A stretch of DNA of 38,937 bases from Streptomyces sp. CoH27 (GCF_020181035.1 NZ_JAIQYY010000002.1:1-38937); one strand, 5' to 3'; positions 22,978 through 33,207 are shown, counted from the stretch's first letter. Translations and numbers: made by a program. The notes: generated by a model not told the origin, from the sequence alone.

Positions 22978-23067
22978 GAGGGGTCCTGTTCTGTCTGGCA
23001 AGGGTGCGGACAGGCGTGGGGGCCCGACGTGGGGGGACGGGCGGTGGCGCTCGTACGGGTGTGCTGG

Positions 23068-23096
23068 ATTTTGGTATGGACCAATGCGGAGGTCAA
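23068..23096 (-). promoter_or_regulatory. promoter and dre-like operator of the sugar-binding lipoprotein
   Basis: On the minus strand TTGACC (23091-23096) and CAAAAT (23068-23073) are separated by 17 bp. The spacer overlaps the inverted repeat TTGGT-N4-ACCAA (23071-23084). Its arms TGGT...ACCA equal those of the GntR-type DasR site (TGGTCTAGACCA). Repression lifted by an amino sugar or similar ligand is inferred. Confidence 0.6.
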
Positions 23097-23196
23097 GGGC
23101 GGGGCCATGGGCTACCCGCGGTAGTCCCGGGACGCCGTGCGGGCGGGGCGGGGATGCGGCACGGTGGAGGGTGGCCTGACCGAGAGGAGCACCCTC

Positions 23197-23412
23197 ATGT
23201 CGAATCACACCTACCGGGTCACCGAGATCGTCGGCACCTCGCACGAAGGTATCGACCAGGCCATCCGCAACGGCATCGCGCGCGCCGACCAGACGCTGCG
23301 CAATCTGGACTGGTTCGTGGTGACGGAGGTGCGCGGGCAGATCGAGAACGGGCGGATCGAGCACTACCAGGTGGGGCTGAAGGTGGGTTTCCGCATCGAG
23401 GACGGCACCTGA
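23197..23412 (+). CDS. dodecin family protein
   Basis: This 71-residue protein is a complete dodecin: YRVTEIVGTSHEGIDQAIRNGIARA, then LDWFVVTEVRGQIENGRIEHYQVGLKVGFRIED. The W in LDWF is the flavin-stacking tryptophan. Dodecins form hollow dodecamers that store or buffer flavins such as FMN or coenzyme A. GAGAGGAG lies 7 bases before the ATG. It runs in convergence with the HAD gene, 6 bp away. Confidence 0.93.
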   Translation: MSNHTYRVTEIVGTSHEGIDQAIRNGIARADQTLRNLDWFVVTEVRGQIENGRIEHYQVGLKVGFRIEDGT

Positions 23413-23418
23413 CGCCCC

Positions 23419-23934
23419 TCAGGTGCGGCCCTCCCGCTCCTGAACCTCTTCCAGCACGGCGGACTTCGCGGTCCAGCGGGCCCGTACGACGCGGAACCCG
23501 GCGCGTTCGGCGTCGTCACAGACCAGTTCGTCGTCGTCCACGACGAAGCGGATCTCACGGCCCTGGGCGAGCCGGCGCAGGATCTCCAGCTTGGTGAACC
23601 GAGCGGGCCTGCGATCACCTCTTCCCCCACCCGCCCGCCCTGCGTTGCCCCGCATGAACACCCGCCCCTCGGGCAGCCCGTGGGCCGCGAGCCAGTCCAG
23701 GGTGTCTCGCCGGCACCGCTCGGGGCGGCCGGTGAGATAGACGACCTCGCACGCGCGGGCGCTCTCCACGGCCAGCGCGATGCCATCGGTGATCGGCGGG
23801 TCCTGGGGCGCGGCCGCGAAGAACCCGTCCCAGTCCCGCGGCCGTTCTTCGAGGAAGTGCTGCCGGTGGGCGGTGTCGGCCAGGGTGTTGTCGAAGTCGA
23901 ACACGGCGAGCGGCCGCTTGCTGCTGTCGGTCAC
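23419..23934 (-). CDS. HAD-superfamily phosphatase-like protein
   Basis: This 171-residue protein has the HAD motifs: AVFDFDNTLAD with nucleophile D13 and D15 (motif I), VVYLTGRPERCRR (motif II Thr), KLEILRRL (motif III Lys) and FVVDDDELVCDDAE (motif IV). The layout, with WDGFFAAAPQDPP after motif I, resembles the phosphatase domain of polynucleotide kinase. No kinase domain is attached. A glycine-rich insert (NAGRAGGGRGDRRPA) sits between motifs II and III. The GTG start has TAGGGT 6 bp upstream, so the message is probably leaderless. The substrate is unknown. Confidence 0.85.
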   Translation of the reverse strand: MTDSSKRPLAVFDFDNTLADTAHRQHFLEERPRDWDGFFAAAPQDPPITDGIALAVESARACEVVYLTGRPERCRRDTLDWLAAHGLPEGRVFMRGNAGRAGGGRGDRRPARFTKLEILRRLAQGREIRFVVDDDELVCDDAERAGFRVVRARWTAKSAVLEEVQEREGRT

Positions 23935-23940
23935 CCCGCC

Positions 23941-23946
23941 ACCCTA
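23941..23946 (-). promoter_or_regulatory. -10 box of HAD gene, leaderless type
   Basis: TAGGGT on the minus strand is 6 bp before GTG 23934, the same arrangement as at the PemK-like gene. Confidence 0.55.
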
Positions 23947-23998
23947 GCCAGGACCCGCCGCCCGGGAATCCCCGGTCCCCCTGCGCGTTGACACCTGT

Positions 23999-25006
23999 GT
24001 GAGCAGCTCAGTGATCGCCCGGACCCGGTTCTCCGTCCTCGACCGTTCCCGTACCCGCGCGGGGCGGCCGCCCGCCGAGGCGCTGCGGGACACCGTCGCG
24101 CTGGCCCGTCGGGCGGAGGCCCTGGGCTATCACCGCTTCTGGGTGTCCGAGCACCACGGCGTGCCCGGTGTCGCCGGGTCCGCGCCGACCGTGCTCGCCG
24201 CCGCGGTCGCCGCGGCCACCCGCACGATCCGGGTCGGTACCGGCGGGGTGATGCTGCCCAACCACCGGCCCCTCGTCGTCGCCGAGCAGTTCGGCGTGCT
24301 GGAGGCGCTGTTCCCCGGGCGGATCGACATGGGGCTCGGGCGGTCCGTCGGCTTCACCGACGGGGTGCGCAGGGCCCTCGGCCGGGACAAGGAGGACGCC
24401 GAGGACTTCGCGGCCCAGCTCGGCGAGCTGCTCGGCTGGTTCGAGGGCACCTCGCCGACCGGGGTGCACGCCCGCCCCGCCGAGGGCCTGCGGGTGCCGC
24501 CGTTCGTGCTGGCCATGGGCGAGGGCGCGCGGATCGCGGCGCGCGCCGGGCTGCCCATGGTCATCGGGGACCTCCGGCACCGCGAGAAGATGCTGCGGGG
24601 CATCGACCGCTATCGCACCGAGTTCCGCCCCTCGTCCTGGGCGTCCGCGCCGTACGTCGTGGTCTCCGGCACGATCGCGGTCGCCGGCACCGAGGCGCAG
24701 GCGCGGCGGCTGCTGGTGCCCGAGGCCTGGTCGATGGCGTACTCCCGCACCCACGGCACCTTCCCGCCGCTCGCCCCCACCGAGGAGACCGAGGCCCGCG
24801 CGATGACCGCGAAGGAGCGGGATCTCTACGAGTCCGGGCTCGCGGGGCACATCGCGGGCACGGCGGAACAGGTCGCCCACGAGCTGGAGACGGTGCTGAA
24901 GGAGTCAGGCGCCGACGAGGTCCTGGTCACCACCAGCGCCTACGACCGTACGGCCCTGCTGGACTCCTACCGGCGGCTCGCCGGCCTCTTCGCCCCGGGC
25001 CGCTGA
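23999..25006 (+). CDS. LLM class flavin-dependent oxidoreductase
   Basis: This 335-residue protein has the bacterial luciferase-like TIM barrel: ALARRAEALGYHRFWVSEHHGVPGVAGSAP, then RTIRVGTGGVMLPNHRPLVVAEQFGVLEALFPGRIDMGLGRS. That is the MsnO8/YtoJ-like group, which uses reduced FMN. EQVAHELETVLKESGADEVLVTTSAYD ends the barrel. The substrate is unknown. GTG 23999 has no Shine-Dalgarno and no TANNNT at the usual distance; a second GTG at 24011 is possible. The gene is divergent from the HAD gene. Confidence 0.88.
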   Translation: MSSSVIARTRFSVLDRSRTRAGRPPAEALRDTVALARRAEALGYHRFWVSEHHGVPGVAGSAPTVLAAAVAAATRTIRVGTGGVMLPNHRPLVVAEQFGVLEALFPGRIDMGLGRSVGFTDGVRRALGRDKEDAEDFAAQLGELLGWFEGTSPTGVHARPAEGLRVPPFVLAMGEGARIAARAGLPMVIGDLRHREKMLRGIDRYRTEFRPSSWASAPYVVVSGTIAVAGTEAQARRLLVPEAWSMAYSRTHGTFPPLAPTEETEARAMTAKERDLYESGLAGHIAGTAEQVAHELETVLKESGADEVLVTTSAYDRTALLDSYRRLAGLFAPGR

Positions 25007-25078
25007 CGCCCGAGATGCGAGCGCGGCCGGGCCCGGTGACCCTGGGAGGGGAAGCCTCACACGACCAGGAGGGCTGCC

Positions 25079-25273
25079 ATGTCCGTGATGGACAAGCTCA
25101 AGCAGATGCTCAAGGGCCACGAGGACCAGGCCCGGCAGGGTGTCGACAAGGCGGGCGACGCGTTCGACGCGAAGACCCAGAACAAATACAGCTCCCAGAC
25201 CGACGCCGCGCAGCAGAAGATCGACGAGCAGCTCGGAATCCAGGAACAGGACCGGGACAACCCTCCGCAGTAG
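25079..25273 (+). CDS. MT0933-type antitoxin family small protein
   Basis: This 64-residue acidic and lysine-rich protein reads MDKLKQMLKGHEDQARQGVDKAGDAFDAKT, then QTDAAQQKIDEQLG. It matches from memory the actinobacterial family named after M. tuberculosis MT0933, predicted to be antitoxins. It is predicted as one long amphipathic helix, like a CsbD-type stress protein, and that is an alternative reading. AGGAGGG lies 5 bases before the ATG. No toxin gene is adjacent. Confidence 0.75.
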   Translation: MSVMDKLKQMLKGHEDQARQGVDKAGDAFDAKTQNKYSSQTDAAQQKIDEQLGIQEQDRDNPPQ

Positions 25274-25290
25274 CGGTGCGCGGGCGCGGA

Positions 25291-25296
25291 TAGAGT
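25291..25296 (+). promoter_or_regulatory. -10 box of uvrA-like gene
   Basis: TAGAGT lies 9 bp before ATG 25306. With no Shine-Dalgarno present, the leader would be 2-3 bases at most. Confidence 0.45.
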
Positions 25297-25305
25297 TGCG
25301 CGTCT

Positions 25306-27636
25306 ATGCACCACCCACATGACCCCTACGTCCGCGTCCGTGACGCCCGCGAGCACAACCTGAAGGGCGTCGACGTGGACATCCCGCGGGACGTACTGGC
25401 CGTGTTCACCGGCGTGTCCGGCTCGGGGAAGTCGTCCCTGGCGTTCGGCACGATCTACGCCGAGGCCCAGCGGCGCTACTTCGAGTCGGTCGCGCCGTAC
25501 GCGCGCCGGCTCATCCACCAGGTCGGGGCACCCAAGGTCGGGGAGATCACCGGGCTGCCGCCCGCGGTCTCGCTCCAGCAGCGCCGTGCGGCTCCCACGT
25601 CCCGTTCCTCGGTGGGCACGGTCACCAATCTCTCCAACTCCCTGCGCATGCTGTTCTCGCGCGCCGGGGAGTATCCGCCGGGCGCCGAACGCCTGGACTC
25701 GGACGCGTTCTCGCCGAACACGGCGGCCGGTGCCTGCCCGGAGTGCCACGGCCTCGGCCAGGTCCACGACACGTCCGAGGAACTGCTGGTCCCGGACCCC
25801 TCGCTGTCGATCCGCGAGGGCGCGATCGCCGCCTGGCCGGGGGCCTGGCAGGGCAAGAACCTGCGGGACATCCTCGACACCCTCGGCCACGACGTCGACC
25901 GGCCCTGGCGCGAACTCCCGGCCGAAGAGCGCGCGTGGATCCTGTTCACGGACGAGCAGCCGGTCGTCACCGTCCACCCGGTACGGGACGCCGACCGCAT
26001 CCAACGGCCGTACCAGGGCACGTACATGAGCGCTCGCCGGTATGTGCTGAAGACCTTCGCGGACACCAAGTCCCAGGCGCTGCGCACGAAGGCGGAGCGT
26101 TTTCTGACCGCCGCGCCGTGCCGGGTGTGCGGGGGCAGCCGGCTGCGGCCGGAGGCGCTCGCGGTGACCTTCGGCGGCCGCACCATCGCCGAGCTGGCCG
26201 CGCTGCCGCTGACGGACCTGGCCGCACTGCCGGGCGGCCACGACGAGACCGCCCGGGTGCTCACCGAGGACCTGCGGTCCCGTATCGCACCGGTGGTCGA
26301 ACTGGGCCTCGGCTACCTCAGCCTCGACCGGTCCACTCCCACCCTCTCGGCGGGCGAGCTGCAACGGCTGCGCCTGGCCACCCAGTTGCGCTCCGGGCTG
26401 TTCGGCGTGGTGTACGTCCTGGACGAGCCGTCCGCCGGACTGCACCCGGCGGACACCGAGGCGCTGCTGACCGTGCTGGAGCGGCTGAAGGCGGCCGGGA
26501 ACTCGGTGTTCGTGGTGGAGCACCATCTGGAGGTGGTGCGCGGCGCGGACTGGCTGGTGGACGTCGGCCCCGGCGCGGGCGAGCACGGCGGACAGGTGCT
26601 GTACAGCGGGCCGCCCGCCGAGCTGGAGTGCGTCGAGGAGTCGGCGACGGCGGCCTATCTGTTCGACGAGTCTCCGGGGGCCGCTCGCCAAGTCCGCGAG
26701 CCGCTCGGCTGGTTGACGGTCGGCCCCGTGAGCCGGCACAACCTGCGCGCGGTGACGGCGCGGTTCCCGCGGGCCGCGTTCACCGCCGTCACCGGTGTCT
26801 CCGGTTCCGGAAAGTCCACGCTCATCGGCGAGTTGACCGAGGAGCTGGCGGGCGTGGAGCGGCTGGTCCGGGTCGACCAGCGGCCGATCGGGCGGACCCC
26901 GCGCTCCAATCTGGCCACCTACACCGGCCTGTTCGACGTCGTCCGCAAGGTGTTCGCCGGCACCGAGGAGGCGCGCTCGCGCGGGTACGGCGTCGGACGG
27001 TTCTCCTTCAACGTGGCGGGGGGCCGCTGCGAGACCTGTCAGGGCGAGGGGTTCGTCAGCGTCGAGCTGCTGTTCCTGCCGAGCACCTACGCGCCCTGCC
27101 CGTCCTGCGGGGGTGCCCGCTACAACCCCGAGACGCTTCAGGTGACGTACCGGGAACGGAACATCGCCGAGGTGCTCGATCTGACGGTGGAGGCGGCTGC
27201 GGAGTTCTTCGCGGACGCCCCGGCTGCCGCCCGGAGCCTGGGCACCCTGCTCGGCGTGGGCCTCGGCTATCTGCGGCTCGGGCAGCCGGCGACCGAGCTG
27301 TCCGGCGGCGAGGCCCAGCGGATCAAGCTGGCGAGCGAGCTGCAGCGCGGCCGGCGCGGCCACACCCTGTACCTGCTGGACGAGCCCACCACCGGGCTGC
27401 ATCCGGCCGACGTCGAGGTGCTGATGGAGCGGCTGCACGGGCTGGTCGACGCCGGGCACACGGTCGTGGTGGTCGAGCACGACATGACGGTCGTCGCGGG
27501 CGCCGACTGGGTGATCGACCTGGGTCCGGGCGGCGGCGACCGGGGCGGCCGGGTCGTGGCGGCCGGTCCGCCGGAACAGGTGGCCCGGTCGGCGGCCGGC
27601 GCCACCGCGCGGTATCTGGCCCGGGTCATGCCGTGA
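25306..27636 (+). CDS. short UvrA paralogue (UvrA2/DrrC-like ABC ATPase)
   Basis: This 776-residue double ABC ATPase is related to UvrA. Walker A GVSGSGKS occurs at 36-43 and again at 497-504. Signatures are TLSAGELQRLRLA, degenerate in the first half, and ELSGGEAQRIKLA in the second. Walker B reads VYVLDEPSAGLHPAD and LYLLDEPTTGLHPAD. Zinc modules are CPEC with CRVC, and CETCQGEG with CPSCGG. It is about 200 residues shorter than UvrA1 and lacks the UvrB-binding insert. Drug-tolerance proteins such as DrrC have this layout, so self-resistance or a backup DNA-damage role is likelier than classical excision repair. Confidence 0.92.
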   Translation: MHHPHDPYVRVRDAREHNLKGVDVDIPRDVLAVFTGVSGSGKSSLAFGTIYAEAQRRYFESVAPYARRLIHQVGAPKVGEITGLPPAVSLQQRRAAPTSRSSVGTVTNLSNSLRMLFSRAGEYPPGAERLDSDAFSPNTAAGACPECHGLGQVHDTSEELLVPDPSLSIREGAIAAWPGAWQGKNLRDILDTLGHDVDRPWRELPAEERAWILFTDEQPVVTVHPVRDADRIQRPYQGTYMSARRYVLKTFADTKSQALRTKAERFLTAAPCRVCGGSRLRPEALAVTFGGRTIAELAALPLTDLAALPGGHDETARVLTEDLRSRIAPVVELGLGYLSLDRSTPTLSAGELQRLRLATQLRSGLFGVVYVLDEPSAGLHPADTEALLTVLERLKAAGNSVFVVEHHLEVVRGADWLVDVGPGAGEHGGQVLYSGPPAELECVEESATAAYLFDESPGAARQVREPLGWLTVGPVSRHNLRAVTARFPRAAFTAVTGVSGSGKSTLIGELTEELAGVERLVRVDQRPIGRTPRSNLATYTGLFDVVRKVFAGTEEARSRGYGVGRFSFNVAGGRCETCQGEGFVSVELLFLPSTYAPCPSCGGARYNPETLQVTYRERNIAEVLDLTVEAAAEFFADAPAAARSLGTLLGVGLGYLRLGQPATELSGGEAQRIKLASELQRGRRGHTLYLLDEPTTGLHPADVEVLMERLHGLVDAGHTVVVVEHDMTVVAGADWVIDLGPGGGDRGGRVVAAGPPEQVARSAAGATARYLARVMP

Positions 27637-27666
27637 GTGCCGCGCGCCGCCGACGCGTACGGCGCG

Positions 27667-27738
27667 ATGTGCGACCTTGATGCGGGCCTTGGCCCGGTTC
27701 TGCGACCCCTTGACCTTGCGGGACAGCTCCCGCTGTCG
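27667..27738 (-). mobile_element. TnpB fragment of an IS200/IS605-type element
   Basis: The minus strand reads RQRELSRKVKGSQNRAKAR followed by IKVAH, the conserved LSRKxKGSxNRxKAR block in the middle of IS605-type TnpB. The catalytic DEDD/RuvC blocks and the rest are gone. The fragment sits between the uvrA-like stop and the TnpA fragment. Confidence 0.75.
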
Positions 27739-27774
27739 GACAAGAGAAAGCGTTGGCGCTGAGGCGGGGGACGC

Positions 27775-27876
27775 GATCACGTCCACCTGTTGGTGCACTG
27801 CCCGCCCGAGGTCGCCGTCTCGAAACTGGTCGACAGCCTCAAGGGCGTCTTCGCCCGCCGGACACGGCAGGAGTTC
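27775..27876 (+). mobile_element. TnpA fragment of an IS200/IS605-type element
   Basis: The plus strand reads DHVHLLVHCPPEVAVSKLV followed by DSLKGVFARRTRQEF. It contains the HUH motif (HVH) of the single-strand transposase TnpA and the next helix. The start and the catalytic tyrosine are missing, and a stop lies 15 bp upstream in frame. The fragment ends inside the stop codon of the acyltransferase gene. Confidence 0.8.
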
Positions 27877-28711
27877 ACCGGCCGGATCGACCCGTCCCGG
27901 GCCCGCCCGCGACCAGGGCCGTGTGCGTCCAGGCCGGTTCCGGGCTCACCGGCTGGGCCGCGCGGGCCAGGGTACGGCGGTCGGGGTGGGCGCCCGGCGG
28001 GATCAGCGGCCGTATCTCCACCTCGGCGGTCAGGCCCCGGGCGCGGGCCACCCGCCACAGGGAGGCGAGCAGGGTGTCCTCGCCGACGAACGCCGCCGCC
28101 GTGCCGGGACCGCCGCCCTGAAGCCGGTAGCGCAGCCCGACCGGCTGCACGGGCACGCCCGCGTCGAGCGCGGCCTGGAAGACGGCCCGGTGGAAGCGGC
28201 CGTGGGCCCGGCCGCACCAGGTGCTGCCCTCGGGGAAGGCGGCCACGGCCGCGCCCGCGCGCAGCGCCCCGGCGATCCGGTCGACCGTCTCGGGCAGGGC
28301 GCGCAGCCGGTCCCGCTCGATGAACAGGGCCCCGCCGCGCGCGGCCAGCGCACCCGCCACCGGCCACTGCCGGATCTCGGTCTTGGCGAGCATCCGGGCC
28401 GGGCGTACGGCGGTGAGCAGCGGGATGTCCAGCCACGAGACGTGGTTGGCGACCAGCAGCAGTCCGCCGGCCGGAGCGGGGGTCCCGGTGAGGCGGACCC
28501 GGACCCCGACGGCCCGCACGATGGCCCGGCACCACCGCCTGACCCACTCGGCGGGGATCCGGCCGCCGAGCGGGGACAGGGCGATCCCGGCCAGTACCAG
28601 GGCCACGACGGCGGTCAGCCGCAGCACCGCCCGGGGTACGGCCGCCGCGGTGCGGGCCTGCTCCACACAGGCGCCCGGGGTGCAGGGCGCGCTGGGCAGC
28701 CAGACGCTCAT
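27875..28711 (-). CDS. PlsC-family acyltransferase (OlsA-like)
   Basis: This 278-residue 1-acylglycerol-3-phosphate acyltransferase-like protein has motif I NHVSWLDI (H90 and D95) and motif III FPEGSTWC (159-166). One N-terminal hydrophobic segment (LTAVVALVLAGIALSPLG) anchors it in the membrane. Its stop of the upstream N-acyltransferase and its ATG share one base (TGATG), so the pair is translationally coupled. With OlsB it would O-acylate lyso-ornithine lipid. The tail ALVAGGPGTGRSGR runs into IS605-derived DNA that supplies the stop, so the native C-terminus was probably altered. Confidence 0.88.
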   Translation of the reverse strand: MSVWLPSAPCTPGACVEQARTAAAVPRAVLRLTAVVALVLAGIALSPLGGRIPAEWVRRWCRAIVRAVGVRVRLTGTPAPAGGLLLVANHVSWLDIPLLTAVRPARMLAKTEIRQWPVAGALAARGGALFIERDRLRALPETVDRIAGALRAGAAVAAFPEGSTWCGRAHGRFHRAVFQAALDAGVPVQPVGLRYRLQGGGPGTAAAFVGEDTLLASLWRVARARGLTAEVEIRPLIPPGAHPDRRTLARAAQPVSPEPAWTHTALVAGGPGTGRSGR

Positions 28712-29481
28712 CAGGCCGGCACGAGGGAGAGGAAGTGCCGCAGATAGCGCGCGTTGACCCGGCGCATCGACAGCAGCACGTACAGGTCGGCGACCCCGAA
28801 GTCCGGGTCGTGCGCGGGTTCGCCGCACACCCAGGCGCCGAGGCGGAGGTAGCCACGCAGCAGGGCGGGCAGCTCGCTGTGCCCGGCGGGGGCCCCGGCG
28901 TTCGGGGTCCAGGGCAGCAGCGGCCGTACCCGGAACTCCTCGGGGGCCAGGTTCTTGGCGCGCACCCGCTCCCAGGTGGCGGTCGCGAGGGCGCCGCCGT
29001 CGGCGAGCGGTATCGAGCAGCAGCCGGCCAGCCACTCGTGCCCGCGGTCGACCATGTAGCGGGCGATGCCGGCCCAGATCAGGCTGATGACGGCGCCGTC
29101 GCGGTGGTCGGGGTGCACACAGGAGCGGCCGACCTCGACCAGGCCGGGCCGGATCGCGTCGAGGGCGCTCAGCTCGAACTCGCCCTCGGAGTAGAGCCGC
29201 CCGGCGACCGCGGCCCGCTCCGGGGGCAGCAGCCGGTAGGTGCCGACGACCTGGCCGGTCACGGTGTCGCGGACCAGCAGGTGGTCGCAGTAGGCGTCGA
29301 AGGCGTCGATGTCGAGGCCCGGCTCCGAGGTGGCCAGCAGGGCCCCCAGCTCCCCGGCGAAGACGTCGTGCCGCAGCCGCTGCGCGGCACGCACGTCGTC
29401 CTCGTCGCGGGCGAGGGTGACGGTGTAGCGGGTGGGTGCCGCGGGCTGCGGGGGACGGTCGAGGGTGGACACGCCGGTCAT
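28711..29481 (-). CDS. olsB: GNAT-fold N-acyltransferase, OlsB-like (ornithine lipid)
   Basis: This 256-residue protein matches the OlsB/hemolysin-like GNAT family. VTLARDEDDVRAAQRLRHDVFAGELG is the N-terminal signature, DAYCDHLLVRDTVTGQVVGTYRLLP follows, and ELSALDAIRPGLVEVGRSCVHPDHRDGAVISLIWAGIARYM is the acyl-binding core. OlsB transfers a 3-hydroxyacyl group to ornithine to give lyso-ornithine lipid. The PlsC partner directly downstream supports this role. I chose ATG 29481, with GGAGAGAG 2 bases ahead; ATGs at 29493 and 29499 lie upstream in frame. It lies past the sdh terminator. Confidence 0.82.
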   Translation of the reverse strand: MTGVSTLDRPPQPAAPTRYTVTLARDEDDVRAAQRLRHDVFAGELGALLATSEPGLDIDAFDAYCDHLLVRDTVTGQVVGTYRLLPPERAAVAGRLYSEGEFELSALDAIRPGLVEVGRSCVHPDHRDGAVISLIWAGIARYMVDRGHEWLAGCCSIPLADGGALATATWERVRAKNLAPEEFRVRPLLPWTPNAGAPAGHSELPALLRGYLRLGAWVCGEPAHDPDFGVADLYVLLSMRRVNARYLRHFLSLVPA

Positions 29482-29650
29482 GGCTCTCTCCATGGTCACG
29501 GGCCGGTTCGGCGACAGCGGCGGCGGGCTCGGTGCGTACGGCCCGTCGCTCCTGTTCTTCCGACGCCGGTTGGCGTCAGCGTGACCTGAGCGGGGAGAGC
29601 GGATGTGGGAATGCTGAACGCCGGGGGCCTCATGATCAGGGAAAACCAGA

Positions 29651-29683
29651 CGGGGCCGGGGATGAGCACCACTCCCGGCCCCG
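29651..29683 (-). terminator. hairpin terminator after sdhB
   Basis: CGGGGCCGGG (29651-29660) and CCCGGCCCCG (29674-29683) form a 10-bp stem with a 13-nt loop. It separates the sdh operon from the acyltransferase operon. Confidence 0.75.
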
Positions 29684-29731
29684 CCCGTCCGCCCCCTGTT
29701 GTCGGCGAACGTTCTTTTTCTTCCGGCGGCG

Positions 29732-30477
29732 CTACCGCTTGCGCGCCTTCCGGGTGGCCCGCAGCCACTCCCTGTTCATACCGGTGATCGACACCAGCGG
29801 AATGCCCTTCGGACAGGCCGTCGCGCACTCACCGGTCAGCGTGCACCCGCCGAAGCCCTCCGCGTCCATCTGCGCCACCATGTCCAGCACCCGCGTCTCC
29901 CGCTCGGGCGCCCCCTGGGGCAGCACGTTGAGATGGTTGATCTTGGCGGAGGTGAAGAGCATCGCCGCGCCGTTGGGGCACGCGGCCACGCACGCCCCGC
30001 AGCCGATGCACTCCGCGTGCTCGAAGGCGAAGTCGGCGTCGGCCTTCGGCACCGGCGTGGCGTGGGCCTCGGGCGCGGAGCCGGTGGGCGCGGTGACATA
30101 GCCGCCGGCCTGGATGATCCGGTCGAACGCGGACCGGTCGACGACCAGGTCCTTGATCACCGGGAACGCGGCCGCCCGCCACGGCTCGATGTCGATCGTG
30201 TCGCCGTCCTTGAAGGACCGCATGTGCAGCTGGCAGGTGGTGGTGCGCTCCGGGCCGTGGGCGTCGCCGTTGATCACGAGGGAACAGGCGCCGCAGATGC
30301 CCTCGCGGCAGTCGTGGTCGAAGGCGACGGGGTCCTCGCCGGACAGGATGAGCTGTTCGTTGAGGACGTCCAGCATCTCCAGGAAGGACATGTCGGACGA
30401 GATGCCGTCCACCTCGTACGTGGACATCGCTCCGTCGGCGCCGGCGTTCTTCTGCCGCCAGACGCGCAGGGTGAGCT

Positions 30478-30481
<4 letters not shown>
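29732..30481 (-). CDS. sdhB: succinate dehydrogenase / fumarate reductase iron-sulfur subunit
   Basis: This 249-residue protein carries three Fe-S clusters. The N-terminal ferredoxin domain holds C58, C63, C66 and C83 for [2Fe-2S]. The C-terminal domain has [12 protein letters not shown] (C158, C161, C164, C168) and C213, C219 and C223 ([19 protein letters not shown]). Together these ligate the [4Fe-4S] and [3Fe-4S] clusters. It passes electrons from SdhA to the membrane quinone site. ATG 30481 overlaps the sdhA stop by four bases. It is the last gene of sdhCAB. Confidence 0.94.
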
Positions 30482-32427
<1,946 letters not shown>

Positions 32428-32428
32428 G

Positions 32429-33136
32429 TCAGCTCACCACTCCGGTCATGACGCCCACGGGTACGGCGATGAAGCCGGCCGTGAGCAGCAGCGCGAGGAC
32501 GTTGGCGATGGTCTTCAGGGCGCGGTCGCGGGTGCGGCTGCCGACGCCGAGGGTCTGCGCGGCGCTCCAGAAGCCGTGCCGGATGTGCAGGCCGAGCGCC
32601 AGCATCGCGACGATGTAGATGACGTTGCTGTACCAGTGGGAGAAGTCGGAGACGACGTTCTGGTACGGGTGGCCGTGCTCGAAGCGGCCCGGGTGCACGG
32701 TGCCGGTGGTCAGGTCCAGGACGTGCCAGACGACGAACAGGCCGAGGATGATCCCGCCCCAGCGCATGGTGCGGGTGGCGTAGCTCGCCCGGGGTTTCGT
32801 GTGCACGTACTTGCTGGGCCGTGCCTTGATGTCCCGGCGGCTGAGCTGGTACGCGGACGTGGCGTGGGCGACCACGGCGACGGCCATGACGATCCGGACG
32901 AGCCACAGCGTCCACATGTGGTGCATGAACGGCTCGCCGATCCGGCGCAGCCAGTGACCGTAGTCGTTGAACTCGCCCGGACCGAAGTAGATCTTCAGGT
33001 TGCCGATCATGTGCGCCACCAGGTACGCCAGCATGATCAGACCGCTGACGGCCATCACGGTCTTCTTGCCGACGGAGGAGTCCCACATCGTGCGCGCCAT
33101 GGACGGCCGTCGGTCCGTCCGCGTTGCCAGAGCCAT
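32429..33136 (-). CDS. sdhC: succinate dehydrogenase cytochrome b subunit (single-subunit type B anchor)
   Basis: This 235-residue membrane protein has five hydrophobic helices, as in type B Sdh/Frd of Bacillus and Wolinella, so no SdhD is needed. Candidate haem histidines lie in [25 protein letters not shown] and VVWHVLDL, so two b haems are likely. [18 protein letters not shown] precedes the last helix. I chose ATG 33136, which has TAGCGT 7 bp upstream and no Shine-Dalgarno; a GTG at 33145 would lie inside that hexamer. It is divergent from the LysR regulator. Confidence 0.92.
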   Translation of the reverse strand: MALATRTDRRPSMARTMWDSSVGKKTVMAVSGLIMLAYLVAHMIGNLKIYFGPGEFNDYGHWLRRIGEPFMHHMWTLWLVRIVMAVAVVAHATSAYQLSRRDIKARPSKYVHTKPRASYATRTMRWGGIILGLFVVWHVLDLTTGTVHPGRFEHGHPYQNVVSDFSHWYSNVIYIVAMLALGLHIRHGFWSAAQTLGVGSRTRDRALKTIANVLALLLTAGFIAVPVGVMTGVVS

Positions 33137-33143
33137 GCCCAGC

Positions 33144-33149
33144 ACGCTA
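33144..33149 (-). promoter_or_regulatory. -10 box of sdhCAB, leaderless type
   Basis: TAGCGT on the minus strand is 7 bp before ATG 33136. It excludes the alternative GTG start at 33145. Confidence 0.55.
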
Positions 33150-33181
33150 GGGCCGGACGGCCCGATCGGTCCAAGACATGG

Positions 33182-33204
33182 TCCACCTGGATTCCATAGG
33201 TGGA
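33182..33204. promoter_or_regulatory. LysR-type dyad between sdhC and lysR
   Basis: TCCACCT-N9-AGGTGGA is a perfect inverted repeat and contains a T-N11-A core. It lies 46 bp from the sdhC start and just ahead of the lysR -10 box, the usual site of a LysR regulator that controls its neighbour and itself. Confidence 0.7.
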
Positions 33205-33207
33205 AGC

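Noticed and set aside
25079..25273. Toxin-antitoxin locus built on the MT0933-type small protein
   Set aside because: No toxin gene lies on either side: the neighbours are an LLM oxidoreductase and a UvrA paralogue.
25057..27798. Very long open frame antisense to the uvrA-like gene
   Set aside because: It is a composition artefact of GC-rich coding DNA. Only its first part (27667-27738) has real similarity, to TnpB; the rest mirrors the sense gene.
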